NCBI GenBank assembly: GCA_902595535.1
Contig: CACJQI010000002.1
Coordinates: 62,001 to 126,000, forward strand
Source: an uncultured Pelagibacteraceae bacterium
GTDB lineage: Bacteria; Pseudomonadota; Alphaproteobacteria; Pelagibacterales; Pelagibacteraceae
Length of the DNA: 64,000 nt
Reading direction: 5' to 3'
The notes beneath the pieces are model-generated. The model ran no database searches, was not told the origin of the DNA, and saw only the letters and a program-made list of their open reading frames with translations. Position numbers and translations under genes: made by a program. Positions 29,789 to 40,129 of the stretch are shown here, in pieces (position 1 is the stretch's first letter; each line of letters begins with the position of its first letter).

Positions 29789-31687
29789 ATGTCAAAAATT
29801 TTAAGTGAAATTTACCAACAATCTATAAAAAATCCTGAAACTTTTTGGCAAGAAGCTTCAAATGATATCTTTTGGTTTAGGAAACCTACTAAAATTTTAA
29901 ATAAATCTAACTCCCCTTTCTATAAATGGTTTGAAGATGGTGTTACCAATACTTGTTATAATGCTCTAGACATTCATATTGATCAAGGTAGAGGGAAAAA
30001 AACTGCTTTAATATACGACAGCCCAATTACTGGTAACAAAAGTCAATTTACATATGAAGAACTTAGATCAAAAGTTTCAAAATTTGCAGGAGCACTCAAA
30101 GATCAAGGTGTAATTAAAGGAGATAGAGTAATTATTTACATGCCAATGATACCAGAGGCGGTAATTGCTATGCTTGCTTGTGCAAGAATTGGTGCTATTC
30201 ACTCTGTTGTCTTTGGTGGCTTTGCATCAAATGAACTTGCTAGTAGGATTGATGATAGTAAAGCAAAATTATTAGTTACAGCATCATGCGGTTTTGAGCC
30301 AGGAAGAACAGTTGAATATAAACCTCTAGTAGATGAGGCTGTAAAATTAGCTAATCATAAAATCGAAAAGATGATTTTGTTTCAAAGATCAGGTCATGAA
30401 GTAAAATTAATTGCTCCATTAGAAGTCAGTTGGGAAGAGGTAATTTCAAATGCAAATGATGCTGACTGTGTTGAAATGAATTCAAATGAATTTGCATATA
30501 TTCTCTATACTTCAGGAACAACAGGAACGCCTAAAGGTATTGTTAGAGATATTGGTGGTCACATAGTTGCACTAAAATGGACAATGAAAAATATCTACAA
30601 TATTGACGCTGATGATGTTTGGTGGTCAGCTAGTGATATTGGATGGATTGTTGGACACTCATATATCGTCTACGCTCCATTGTTTAAGGGATGTACAACT
30701 GTATTGTTTGAAGGAAAACCAGTTGGTACACCTGATGCTGGGGTTTTTTGGAAAATCATATCTGATTACAAAGTAAAATCTCTTTTTACAGCTCCAACTG
30801 CTTTTAGAGCTATTAAAAAAGAGGATCCTGAAGGAAAGTTTTTCTCAAAATACGATCTTAGTAATTTTGAAAGCTTATTTCTTGCTGGTGAAAGAGCGGA
30901 TCCAGATACAATTAAGTGGGCAGAAAATTTACTGAAAGTTCCAGTGATTGATCACTGGTGGCAGACGGAGACTAGTTGGGCAATCAGTTCAAATTGTACA
31001 GGAATTGAAATGATGGAAACTAAATATGGTTCAGCTTGTAAAGCAGTTCCAGGTTATGATGTTAAAATTATTAAACCTGATCAAACTTTAGCTAAACCAA
31101 ATGAAATGGGTGACATTGTTGTTAAACTTCCATTACCACCTGGAACTTTTCCAACATTGTGGAATGCAGATCAAAGATACAAAGAAAATTATATGACTAA
31201 TTATGAAGGTTACTATCAAACGTATGATGCAGGTCACATTGATGACGATGGTTACATTTGGATCATGTCTAGAACCGATGACATTATAAATGTTGCAGGA
31301 CATAGATTATCAACCGGTGCTATTGAAGAAGTTTTATCTGAACATCAATCAGTTGCTGAGTGTGCAGTGCTTGGTATTGCAGATAAATTAAAAGGACAAC
31401 TTCCTATAGGATTAGTTGTTCTTAAATCTGGAGTAGATAAAGATAATGATATTATTTCAAAAGAATGTATACAGATGGTTAGAGATAAAATCGGACCTGT
31501 AGCAGCATTTAAAGTTGTAATTGTTATTAAAAGATTACCTAAAACAAGATCTGGTAAAATTTTAAGGGGAACTATTAGAAAAATTGCAGATAACGTAGAA
31601 TATAAGGTGCCACCAACTATTGACGATCCTGCAATACTTACTGAGATTAAAGAAGATTTAATTAAAAATAATATATTAAAAGACTAG
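29789..31687 (+). CDS. prpE: Propionyl-CoA synthetase-like acyl-CoA synthetase
   Basis: YTSGTTGTPKGIVRD, VIDHWWQTETSW, GHRLSTGAIEEVLSEH, RLPKTRSGKILRGTIR; likely ATG at 29789 rather than the ORF-track TTG at 29693. Confidence 0.88.
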   Translation: MSKILSEIYQQSIKNPETFWQEASNDIFWFRKPTKILNKSNSPFYKWFEDGVTNTCYNALDIHIDQGRGKKTALIYDSPITGNKSQFTYEELRSKVSKFAGALKDQGVIKGDRVIIYMPMIPEAVIAMLACARIGAIHSVVFGGFASNELASRIDDSKAKLLVTASCGFEPGRTVEYKPLVDEAVKLANHKIEKMILFQRSGHEVKLIAPLEVSWEEVISNANDADCVEMNSNEFAYILYTSGTTGTPKGIVRDIGGHIVALKWTMKNIYNIDADDVWWSASDIGWIVGHSYIVYAPLFKGCTTVLFEGKPVGTPDAGVFWKIISDYKVKSLFTAPTAFRAIKKEDPEGKFFSKYDLSNFESLFLAGERADPDTIKWAENLLKVPVIDHWWQTETSWAISSNCTGIEMMETKYGSACKAVPGYDVKIIKPDQTLAKPNEMGDIVVKLPLPPGTFPTLWNADQRYKENYMTNYEGYYQTYDAGHIDDDGYIWIMSRTDDIINVAGHRLSTGAIEEVLSEHQSVAECAVLGIADKLKGQLPIGLVVLKSGVDKDNDIISKECIQMVRDKIGPVAAFKVVIVIKRLPKTRSGKILRGTIRKIADNVEYKVPPTIDDPAILTEIKEDLIKNNILKD

Positions 31688-32980
31688 AGGTTTTCCTTCA
31701 GGATCTCCTAAAATCTTACCGTCTTGCATTTTAATTTTGCCAGCAATAATTGTGTGTGTTGGTGTACCCTTAAATTTATCCCCGTTAAATGGAGTCCAAC
31801 CACATTTACTTTCAATATTTTCATTTTTAATTTCAATTGTTTTATTCATATCAACAATTGTAAAATCAGCATCAAATCCTTCTTTGATAAATCCCTTATT
31901 TTTAATCCCAAAAATTTTTATTGGGTTTTCACACACAAGGTTCATCAATTGATTTAAGGTAAGTTTTCCATCATTTACATGATTTAACATAACCGGCATT
32001 AAAGTTTGAACTCCTGGCATACCTGATGGTGAATTAGGATATTCTTTTTCTTTATTAACTTTAAGATGCGGGGCGTGATCTGAGCCTATTGTATCATTTA
32101 AATTATTTTTAACCGCATACCATAATCTATCATAGTGAGATTTGTCTCTTATTGGAGGATTCATCTGAGCATAAGTTCCTAATTTGTCATAACAATCTGG
32201 AGCATAAATTGTTAAATGCTGTGGAGTTATCTCAAAAGTAATATTTCCTTTATGTTGTGATAAAAAATCTATCTCATCTTTTGTAGTTACATGAAGAACA
32301 TGAGCTCTCTTTTTGTATTTTTCAGCAATTCTTACAATTCGTCTCGTTGAGGAGATCGCACATTCAACACTTCTCCAAACAGGATGAGTATGAACGTCTC
32401 CTTGTTGAATTAACTTTTTGTTCATATTCAAAATTGCCTCATCTTCAGAGTGAACTGCCACAACTTTTGACGCGTTTTGAAAAACCTTGTCTATATCATC
32501 TTCTTCGGCAACCAATAAATTACCCGTAGAAGATCCAGCAAAAAGTTTAATCCCACAGCAACCTTCTAAACCTTCTAAGCTTGCTAAATCATCTGCATTA
32601 TCTGCTGTTGCCCCAAAATAAAAAGCGTGATTGCAATACATTCTATTTTTGGCAAGATCTATTTTTCTTTGGAATTCTTTCATATTGGATGTTGGAGGAT
32701 TAGTATTTGGCATCTCAAATACACTAGTTATACCTCCAGCAATTGCAGCTCTACTTCCAGAATGCAAATCTTCTGTATCTGTTGAGCCTGGTTCTCTAAA
32801 ATGAGTTTGAGTATCAATACATCCAGGTAAAACGGTTTGACCCTCAGCGTTTATAGTTTCATGAGCTTCATCAGAAATTTCACCAATTTTATGAATTTTA
32901 CCATCTTTAACAGCAACATTTACCTCTTTTAATTGTCCATCGATGTAACATTGTCCGTTTTTGATTATAAGATCTAACAT
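31676..32980 (-). CDS. pyrC: Dihydroorotase-family amidohydrolase
   Basis: LPGCIDTQTHFREPG, GITSVFEMPNTNPPT, GSDHAPH. Confidence 0.85.
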   Translation of the reverse strand: MLDLIIKNGQCYIDGQLKEVNVAVKDGKIHKIGEISDEAHETINAEGQTVLPGCIDTQTHFREPGSTDTEDLHSGSRAAIAGGITSVFEMPNTNPPTSNMKEFQRKIDLAKNRMYCNHAFYFGATADNADDLASLEGLEGCCGIKLFAGSSTGNLLVAEEDDIDKVFQNASKVVAVHSEDEAILNMNKKLIQQGDVHTHPVWRSVECAISSTRRIVRIAEKYKKRAHVLHVTTKDEIDFLSQHKGNITFEITPQHLTIYAPDCYDKLGTYAQMNPPIRDKSHYDRLWYAVKNNLNDTIGSDHAPHLKVNKEKEYPNSPSGMPGVQTLMPVMLNHVNDGKLTLNQLMNLVCENPIKIFGIKNKGFIKEGFDADFTIVDMNKTIEIKNENIESKCGWTPFNGDKFKGTPTHTIIAGKIKMQDGKILGDPEGKPLVF

Positions 32981-33023
32981 TTTAAGAAAATGTTATTATA
33001 TTACATCAAAGGATTAATCAATT

Positions 33024-33917
33024 ATGAATATTAAAAATGTTTACATTTTAGATGATAGAGCCATCCTTTACGTGAATGGAGAAGATGCAAAAGAATTTCT
33101 TCAAAATCTTATAAGCAACGATGTAAATAAAGTAAGTGACACAAGCAGTTGTTTTACATCTCTTCTCTCTCCACAAGGAAAATTTTTATTCGAGTTCATT
33201 ATTATCAAACATAAGTCCGGCTACATAATTGATTGTGAGAAATCTCAAGTTGATGGTTTGTTTAAGCAACTAAGTGTTTATAAATTACGATCAAAGGTTG
33301 AAATTTTAAACCTAAGTAACGAATTTGTAGTTGCAGCCTTTAGTCATGAAAAATTTCTTACCTTTAATGAAGTACAAGATGTTCCTGGATTTACTTTGAA
33401 ATACAGAGAGGATCCTATTTTTTTAGACCCAAGGAATAAGCAATTAGGAGCAAGGTTAATTATAAATTTAGAGAAACTTTACCTGTCATTAAAAAAACTA
33501 GGTCTACAGGACTCTAGTCTTCAGGATTATTATTCACATTCTCATAAACTTGGAATAGTTCCAAAAGATCTAAACAAATTACAAAATAAACTATTTGGTA
33601 TTGAGTGTAATTATGAGGAATTAAATGGAATAGATTTTAAAAAAGGTTGTTACGTTGGACAAGAAAATACAGCAAGAATTAAGCTTAAAAATAAGCTTTC
33701 AAAAAGATTATTACCTATCAATTCAGTCCAAGGTGAATTAACTGAAGGTGAAAGCATATATCATAAAGAAAAAGAAATTGGTAAAGTATTGATTGAAAAG
33801 GATTACCCATTTGCTCTAATAAAATTTCGAGATGTAAATTTTAGTGAAAGTATTGATTTTGATACTAAAGGCGCGTTAATAAAAATAGAGAAACCTGATT
33901 GGATAAAAACTAATTAG
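33024..33917 (+). CDS. ygfZ: YgfZ/GcvT-like folate-binding Fe-S cluster assembly protein
   Basis: FLQNLISNDV; KGCYVGQENTAR signature (K-G-C-Y-x-G-Q-E). Confidence 0.92.
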   Translation: MNIKNVYILDDRAILYVNGEDAKEFLQNLISNDVNKVSDTSSCFTSLLSPQGKFLFEFIIIKHKSGYIIDCEKSQVDGLFKQLSVYKLRSKVEILNLSNEFVVAAFSHEKFLTFNEVQDVPGFTLKYREDPIFLDPRNKQLGARLIINLEKLYLSLKKLGLQDSSLQDYYSHSHKLGIVPKDLNKLQNKLFGIECNYEELNGIDFKKGCYVGQENTARIKLKNKLSKRLLPINSVQGELTEGESIYHKEKEIGKVLIEKDYPFALIKFRDVNFSESIDFDTKGALIKIEKPDWIKTN

Positions 33918-34079
33918 TTATTTAAATATATAAATAAATATTAAGATTATAAGCACTATAATTACCCAGATGCTGAGATTTTTAAGAAATTGCTTTAATT
34001 GAGAGTTTGATTGTAAAAAACCTGGAAGAACTAAGAGTAAAACTCCTACCATAAATATTACTGATAATAATTTATCCAT
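33918..34079 (-). CDS. Small two-TM protein (53 aa): MDKLLSVIFMVGVLLLVLPGFLQSNSQLKQFLKNLSIWVIIVLIILIFIYIFK
   Basis: Not in ORF track (54 codons); ATG start; two hydrophobic segments; stop codon directly abuts the ygfZ stop. Confidence 0.6.
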   Translation of the reverse strand: MDKLLSVIFMVGVLLLVLPGFLQSNSQLKQFLKNLSIWVIIVLIILIFIYIFK

Positions 34080-34167
34080 TTTTGTTTCATTAAATATCTA
34101 TAATTTTTTTTATCTCTCGAGGTAAAATTATTGTACAAGTTCTCCCATACAGCTCTACACGTTGTTA

Positions 34168-34673
34168 TCATCCTTTTTCAATTAAAAATTCTTTTAATTT
34201 TGATGAGTCAATTACGTTATTATTGTTATCAAGAGCACCATTGTTGCAATAAAAGGAACATTGATTGTCTGTATTAGATCCAACTGCACAATGAAAATTT
34301 AAACATCCATTTGGAGGTATATGATTGGTTGTTTCTCTCATATATTGCCAGGTAGGATTAATTGAATTTGAATAGCCATTAGTTTCAAAATGAACTTTCC
34401 AATATTTTGAATGTTGTTTTCCAGTTTTTTGGCAAGAAACATTTACTGTTCCTCCATTCGATGTTGTATAACTTATGTTTTTTTGAGAACCTATATCACA
34501 TTTCAAAAATTCACCCTGAACCCATTTTATTATATTACTACAGTTTTGAGCAGAGACATTTTTTTAGCACCATCAGTATACCCGCTATAAGCAACTACTC
34601 CTACTGCAGCAAGAATACCAATGATTGCTACTACGACTAGCAGTTCTATTAGGGTGAAGCCTTTTTGTTTCAT
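34168..34673 (-). pseudogene. Type IV pilin-like gene split by a -1 frameshift at a 7-A tract
   Basis: 5' part (from ATG at 34673) encodes MKQKGFTLIELLVVVAIIGILAAVGVVAYSGYTDGAKK, then the frame breaks at (A)7 (34559-34565 as T7 on +); one extra A gives ...GAKKNVSAQNCSNIIKWVQGEFLKCDIGSQKNISYT..., continuing to the stop at 34168. Confidence 0.8.
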
Positions 34674-34832
34674 GCGAAAATATTATCAAATTTAAATTAT
34701 TGAGTCTAAAAATACTTTCTATTAAACACAATCAACTCTCTATATCAACAAGATGGTCAGTACGATTCCAAAACAGTCCAACATAATAAATTGAAAAATT
34801 TTTATTAAAAAGTTCCTATAAAAAATTCGTTT

Positions 34833-34918
34833 TGGTGCGGTCGGAGAGACTCGAACTCTCATGGACTAGGTCCACACGGCCCTCAACCGTGCCTGTCTAC
34901 CAATTTCAGCACGACCGC
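34833..34918 (-). tRNA. tRNA-Leu(GAG)
   Basis: RC GCGGTCG...CACGG-TTGAGGG-CCGTG anticodon arm, long variable arm TGGACCTAGTCCA, GAGAGTTCGAGTCTCTC T arm, CGACCGC-A-CCA 3' end. Confidence 0.95.
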
Positions 34919-34973
34919 AATATGTCTCATAATAAATTAATGACAATGACGTTTCAAATTGATAAATTTTACC

Positions 34974-35963
34974 ATGGAATTTACACAAGAAGTTAAAATA
35001 GCGACAGATCCTATTTATCAAAAGATTTCAAAAGTAATGCCTGAAATTGAGTGGTCAGTGCATGCTCCATACATTCATAGAATTAATCAATTAAAGAAAG
35101 AAAAAAATGCAATTGTTCTTGCACATAATTATCAAACTCCGGAAATATATCATGGTATAGCAGATGTAGCTGCAGATTCTTTGGCTCTTGCAATAGAAGC
35201 TGCGAAAACAAGTGCGGATATAATTGTCATGGCTGGAGTTCACTTTATGGCAGAAACTTCAAAATTAATGAGTCCAGAAAAGAAAGTTTTACTTCCAGAT
35301 ATGGATGCAGGTTGTTCGCTATCATCATCTGTAACTGGTAAAGATGTAAGATTACTTAAAGAAAAATATCCAGGGGTACCGGTTGTTTCATATGTAAATA
35401 CTTCTGCAGATGTTAAAGCAGAAACAGATATTTGTTGTACATCAGCAAATGCGGTGAAAATTGTAGAGTCACTTGGTGTTAAAAAAGTTATATTTTTACC
35501 TGATGATTACTTAGCAAAATACGTAGCTTCTCAAACTAATGTAGAAATTATTGCCTGGAAAGGAATATGCATGGTTCACGATCAATTTAATGAAAAAGAA
35601 ATTTTTGATATTAGAGAAAGAAATCCTGGAATTAAAATTATAGCTCACCCAGAATGCCCACCTGAGGTAATTAAAGCTAGCGACTTTGCAGGTTCTACTG
35701 GTGGCATGATAGATTATGTTAAAAGTAATCAACCTAAAAAAGTTATGATGGTTACTGAATGCTCTATGAGCGATAATATTCAAGTTGAAAACCCTAATGT
35801 AGAATTTATTAGACCATGTAACTTATGTCCTCATATGAAAAAAATTACACTTCCAAAAATACTTGATTGTTTAGAAAATGAGACTGGTGAAATAATTATG
35901 GATAAAGAAATAATTGAAAAAGCAAGAATTCCAGTTGAAAGAATGACTGCTGTAGGCAGATAA
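34974..35963 (+). CDS. nadA: Quinolinate synthase
   Basis: VLAHNYQTPEIYHGIADVAADSLALA, DMDAGCSLSSSV, HPECPPEV, CNLCPHMKKITL; likely ATG at 34974. Confidence 0.96.
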   Translation: MEFTQEVKIATDPIYQKISKVMPEIEWSVHAPYIHRINQLKKEKNAIVLAHNYQTPEIYHGIADVAADSLALAIEAAKTSADIIVMAGVHFMAETSKLMSPEKKVLLPDMDAGCSLSSSVTGKDVRLLKEKYPGVPVVSYVNTSADVKAETDICCTSANAVKIVESLGVKKVIFLPDDYLAKYVASQTNVEIIAWKGICMVHDQFNEKEIFDIRERNPGIKIIAHPECPPEVIKASDFAGSTGGMIDYVKSNQPKKVMMVTECSMSDNIQVENPNVEFIRPCNLCPHMKKITLPKILDCLENETGEIIMDKEIIEKARIPVERMTAVGR

Positions 35964-35970
35964 AATTCTA

Positions 35971-36804
35971 GTGTCCAAAATAAAACTTAGCAAAGATTTT
36001 ATCCGTAATACTGTTAAGCTCGCATTAAATGAAGATCTTTATCCTTCTGGAGATATAACTTCGAGTCTAGTTAATAATAATAAAATAATTAAAGTTAAAC
36101 TTTTAGCAAATCAAGAGGCAATCATTGGTGGATTATTATTTGTTCGACATGCTTTTAATTTGATAGATCCTAAAATTAAATTTTTAGTAAAAAAAAAAGA
36201 TGGATCAAAAGTTAAAAAAGGCTCTCTGATTGCAATTATTGAAGGTAAAGCAAAAAATATTTTAATTGCTGAAAGAGTTGCATTAAATTTTTTATCTCAT
36301 ATCTCGGGTATAGCAACAAAGACAAATAATTTTGTAAAACTTGCTGGTAAAAAATGTAAGATTTGTTGCACACGTAAAACTGTTCCAAACTTAAGAGTTA
36401 TTCAAAAATATGCAGTTAAATTAGGTGGTGGTACCAATCATAGATTTAATTTAAGTGATGAATTTTTAATTAAAGATAATCACATTGCTTCATCAAATAT
36501 CCGAGATTTAGTAACACTTGCTATCAAAAATAAAAAAGGAAGAAAAATTACGGTTGAAGTTGATAATTTAAAACAACTTAAGGAAATTATGGGACTTAAA
36601 TTTAATACTGTTCTATTTGATAACATGAATAATAAAAATCTTAAGGCTGGAGTAAAGATTGCTAAAAGATATTATGAGACAGAAGCTTCAGGAAATATCA
36701 ATTTAAAGACAGTTAAATCAGTGGCGTCGACTGGAGTAGATAGAATTTCAATTGGAAGTATTACGCATAGTGCGGCAGCAATTGATTTTAAATTAGAAAT
36801 CTAA
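35971..36804 (+). CDS. nadC: Nicotinate-nucleotide pyrophosphorylase (carboxylating)
   Basis: NEDLYPSGDITS, ERVALNFLSHISGIAT, CCTRKTVPNLR, GGGTNHRFNLSDEFLIKDNH; GTG start. Confidence 0.95.
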   Translation: MSKIKLSKDFIRNTVKLALNEDLYPSGDITSSLVNNNKIIKVKLLANQEAIIGGLLFVRHAFNLIDPKIKFLVKKKDGSKVKKGSLIAIIEGKAKNILIAERVALNFLSHISGIATKTNNFVKLAGKKCKICCTRKTVPNLRVIQKYAVKLGGGTNHRFNLSDEFLIKDNHIASSNIRDLVTLAIKNKKGRKITVEVDNLKQLKEIMGLKFNTVLFDNMNNKNLKAGVKIAKRYYETEASGNINLKTVKSVASTGVDRISIGSITHSAAAIDFKLEI

Positions 36805-37172
36805 GATACAAACTTTGACAAATCTGGTTTGAAATAATTCGGTCCTTTCATTACTTTTCCAGACTCGTTATAAATAGGCTCTCCATTTTCACCTAATTTA
36901 CTCATATTTGAATTTTGAACTTCGTCAAAACATTTATCTAGATCGATCCCAAATGCATGTCCAGCACCATAGGTAACATACAATATGTCTGTGAGCGCAT
37001 CTGCAACCTCTAATAAATCTTTATTATTCATTGCTTCTGTTAGTTCTTGTAATTCTTCCTTAATTAGATCTATCCTTAGTTTATTGATCTTCTCAGTACT
37101 GAATGAAGGTTCTGTTTTGACCTCTTGTCCAAAAGTTTTCATAAAAGTTCCAACTTTATTAAAATTTGACAT
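36801..37172 (-). CDS. MazG-like/HisE-like nucleotide pyrophosphohydrolase
   Basis: LIKEELQELTEAMNNKDLLEVADALTDILYVTYGAGHAFG: EExxE..D..D helical NTP-PPase pattern. Confidence 0.85.
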   Translation of the reverse strand: MSNFNKVGTFMKTFGQEVKTEPSFSTEKINKLRIDLIKEELQELTEAMNNKDLLEVADALTDILYVTYGAGHAFGIDLDKCFDEVQNSNMSKLGENGEPIYNESGKVMKGPNYFKPDLSKFVS

Positions 37173-37239
37173 ATTGCTCCTGTAAGTTTTTTAAATTTTA
37201 TTGTATGTTAATAATTATTTATTACTTACATATTAATCA

Positions 37240-38628
37240 ATGAAATTAAGAAAAGAATTTGACAGTATAGGAAGTGTTTATGTCCCAAATAATAAATATT
37301 GGGGGGCATCAACTCAAAGATCAAATAAATTTTTTAATATTGGAAAAATTTTAGTAAACATCTCGATCATAAAATCTATTGCAATTATCAAGAGATCAGC
37401 TGCAATAGTCCATTCTAAAGACAAATTAATTAACAGTAAAATATCTAAAGCAATCATTAAAGCTTCTGATGAGGTAATTAAAGGTAAATTGGACAAAAAC
37501 TTTCCTTTAAAAGTCTGGCAAACAGGCTCAGGAACCCAAACTAATATGAATGTTAATGAAGTAATTGCTAACCGTGCGATTGAAATTTTAGGTGGTAAAA
37601 AAGGAACAAAAAAACCAGTTCATCCTAATGATCATGTAAATAAATCTCAATCTACTAATGATGTGTTCCCAACTGCTATGCATATTTCTATCGCTCAAGA
37701 AACAATTAGCAAATTATTACCAAATTTAAAAATTTTAGAAAAAGAGTTAAAAAGAAAATCACGTGAGTTTAAAGATATTGTAAAAATTGGAAGAACTCAT
37801 CTTCAAGATGCAACACCTCTTTCTCTTGGACAAGAATTTTCAGGTTATCATGTGCAGATACAAAAAAGTATTCAAAGAATTGAAGTTGCATTAAAAGAAA
37901 TATTTGATCTTGCTCAGGGAGGTACGGCTGTTGGAACAGGAATAAATTCTAAAAAAAATTTTGATAAAAAAATTGTAAAAGAAATTGCTAAATTTACAAA
38001 AATACCTTTTAAACCAACTGCAAATAAATTTGCAGAACTTGCTGCACATGATTCAATTGTTAACTTTTCAGGAACGTTGAACACTTGCGCTGTAGCTTTA
38101 ATGAAAATATCTAATGATATTAGATTTTTAGGTTCAGGACCTAGAGCAGGATATGGGGAACTTATATTGCCTGAAAATGAACCTGGTTCATCAATTATGC
38201 CAGGCAAAGTAAACCCAACACAGTGTGAAGCAGTTACGATGGTATGTGTAAAGGTAATTGGAAATCATAATGGCATTACTATTGCTGGTTCACATGGACA
38301 TTTTGAATTAAATGTATTTAAACCCTTAATTGCACATAATATTTTACAATCAATTGACTTAATAGCTGATAGCACAAAAAATTTTGCTCTTTACTGTGTT
38401 CAAGGAATAAAAGCTAATAAGAAAAAAATTCAAGAACATTTGGATAACTCATTAATGTTAGTAACCGCTTTAGCTCCACACATTGGATATGATAATGCAG
38501 CAAAAATTGCAAAAACTGCACTTAAAAATAATACTACACTTAAATTCGAAACATTGAAAACAGGATTAATAAGTGAAAAAGAATACAACAAAATTGTTGA
38601 TCCTAAAAAAATGATCTATCCAGCGTAA
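37240..38628 (+). CDS. fumC: Class II fumarate hydratase
   Basis: WGASTQRS, VWQTGSGTQTNMNVNEV, GSSIMPGKVNPTQCEA. Confidence 0.97.
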   Translation: MKLRKEFDSIGSVYVPNNKYWGASTQRSNKFFNIGKILVNISIIKSIAIIKRSAAIVHSKDKLINSKISKAIIKASDEVIKGKLDKNFPLKVWQTGSGTQTNMNVNEVIANRAIEILGGKKGTKKPVHPNDHVNKSQSTNDVFPTAMHISIAQETISKLLPNLKILEKELKRKSREFKDIVKIGRTHLQDATPLSLGQEFSGYHVQIQKSIQRIEVALKEIFDLAQGGTAVGTGINSKKNFDKKIVKEIAKFTKIPFKPTANKFAELAAHDSIVNFSGTLNTCAVALMKISNDIRFLGSGPRAGYGELILPENEPGSSIMPGKVNPTQCEAVTMVCVKVIGNHNGITIAGSHGHFELNVFKPLIAHNILQSIDLIADSTKNFALYCVQGIKANKKKIQEHLDNSLMLVTALAPHIGYDNAAKIAKTALKNNTTLKFETLKTGLISEKEYNKIVDPKKMIYPA

Positions 38629-40118
38629 AATTTGATAGCTTCGTTTATTAAATTTTTAAGATAAACTTTATTTTGAGAAATAGTTTCCTTTGTAATAATC
38701 TGATTTAATATCTGATTAACTCTTTGATTGTTTGAACCATCAATCTCAATATTATTTAAACTGCTAATTTTCTGATCAAAATTATAAACAAAATTAAACT
38801 TAATTTCTTTTATTTCCTTTCGATAATTTCGAGGCGTCTGAAAAAACTTATAAATTTCATTAATATCGTGAACATTAATTAAAATATTACCATCTAAGAC
38901 TAAATCATTATCTTTCAGATAAACTAAGCTATCAGATATTTGAAAATCAGCATAATTTAACCAACTAAATTTAGATTTATTTATGTCTACTAAGCCTTCT
39001 TCAATTTTAAAGTTTAATTGTAAATTATTTAGATTATTGTAAGGAGCAATTTGTTCAGCTTTAATTTTCGTATTTATATTCAAATTTTTATTATTCAATA
39101 ATTCAGTTTTCAATAATTGAACAATAAAATTTTCAGAATTAAAAAGTTGGTTAATGTTAATTTCTTTAATGTTGCCAGATATTTTTGAAAAAAAGGGAAT
39201 AAAATTAATATTACCTTTATAATTAAAGTTTTTATTTATTGATTTATCTAAAAAAACAAAATTTAAAAAATTTTTTTCAATTTCATATAAAATTTCACTT
39301 TTATTTTTGTTATAGTCAAATATTACTAATCCATTTCTTAAAATTTTTTCATAAGTAAAATCATTTTGAATTTGTAATTTTAAAAAATCAAAATTAATTT
39401 TACTAATTATCTTTTTTTTATCTGGATAGTTTTTTAATTCTACCGAATAAGGAATATTAAAGATTTCATTTTTTGTTATTAAAGTATTTTTTTTATCTTT
39501 TAAATCAAAAAAAAACTTTGATTGATTAATCTTATTTATAAACAAAACATCGTTTTCAATATTATTAAATATGATACTACTATTATTAATTTCAAAATCA
39601 AAATTTGATAAATTTTTGTTTAATAAATTAGTAAAAAATTTGTAATTATTTTTATTCAAATCAAAATTTGCTTTATTAATAATAATTTTTTCAATGTTAA
39701 TTTTATTTATAGAAAATAAGTTTTTAAATGAAACATAAGTTTTTATTTCTTTAATATTTGCAAATTTTTTTGTTTCATTAATAAATGTTATTTCTTGAAA
39801 TACAAAGTTTGGTTTAGGAAATAAGTTATAAGTAAAATTATTTGATAAATTTAAATTAATACCTAAATCTTTGAATAATTGATTCTGTATATTGGCAGCT
39901 AATTTGTTACCATTAAATGTATATGGGATGAATAAATAAGAAAAAATTATAAAAATTAATACGATTGTAAACCCAAAAATTCTTTTAAAAGTAAAAAAAG
40001 TTAATAATTTATCTGCTTCAAAAAGAAAATTTAATTTGTTTAATTTTTTCTCTAATAGACTATTTATAAATATGTTGATCTTTTTTAAAAAATTTAAAAA
40101 AAAGTTATGTTTTTTCAT
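38616..40118 (-). CDS. AsmA-like protein
   Basis: N-terminal TM, AsmA-like start (NKLAANIQNQLFKDLGINLNLSNNFTYNLFPKPNFVFQEI), repetitive beta-rich Asn/Lys/Ile composition. Confidence 0.6.
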   Translation of the reverse strand: MKKHNFFLNFLKKINIFINSLLEKKLNKLNFLFEADKLLTFFTFKRIFGFTIVLIFIIFSYLFIPYTFNGNKLAANIQNQLFKDLGINLNLSNNFTYNLFPKPNFVFQEITFINETKKFANIKEIKTYVSFKNLFSINKINIEKIIINKANFDLNKNNYKFFTNLLNKNLSNFDFEINNSSIIFNNIENDVLFINKINQSKFFFDLKDKKNTLITKNEIFNIPYSVELKNYPDKKKIISKINFDFLKLQIQNDFTYEKILRNGLVIFDYNKNKSEILYEIEKNFLNFVFLDKSINKNFNYKGNINFIPFFSKISGNIKEININQLFNSENFIVQLLKTELLNNKNLNINTKIKAEQIAPYNNLNNLQLNFKIEEGLVDINKSKFSWLNYADFQISDSLVYLKDNDLVLDGNILINVHDINEIYKFFQTPRNYRKEIKEIKFNFVYNFDQKISSLNNIEIDGSNNQRVNQILNQIITKETISQNKVYLKNLINEAIKFYAG

Positions 40119-40129
40119 ATAATATAATG

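Noticed and set aside
34407-34640. 77-aa plus-strand ORF across the pilin locus
   Set aside because: Antisense to the pilin-like gene, which explains the sequence better (prepilin motif on the minus strand).
37914-38207. 97-aa minus ORF antisense to fumC
   Set aside because: Mirror frame of conserved fumC active-site region; no independent support.
38616-40118. Runs of poly-A/T and Asn/Lys/Ile-rich repeats in the AsmA-like gene, considered as possible low-complexity or decayed element
   Set aside because: Frame is intact over 500 codons with AsmA-like N-terminus; composition fits low-GC drift.
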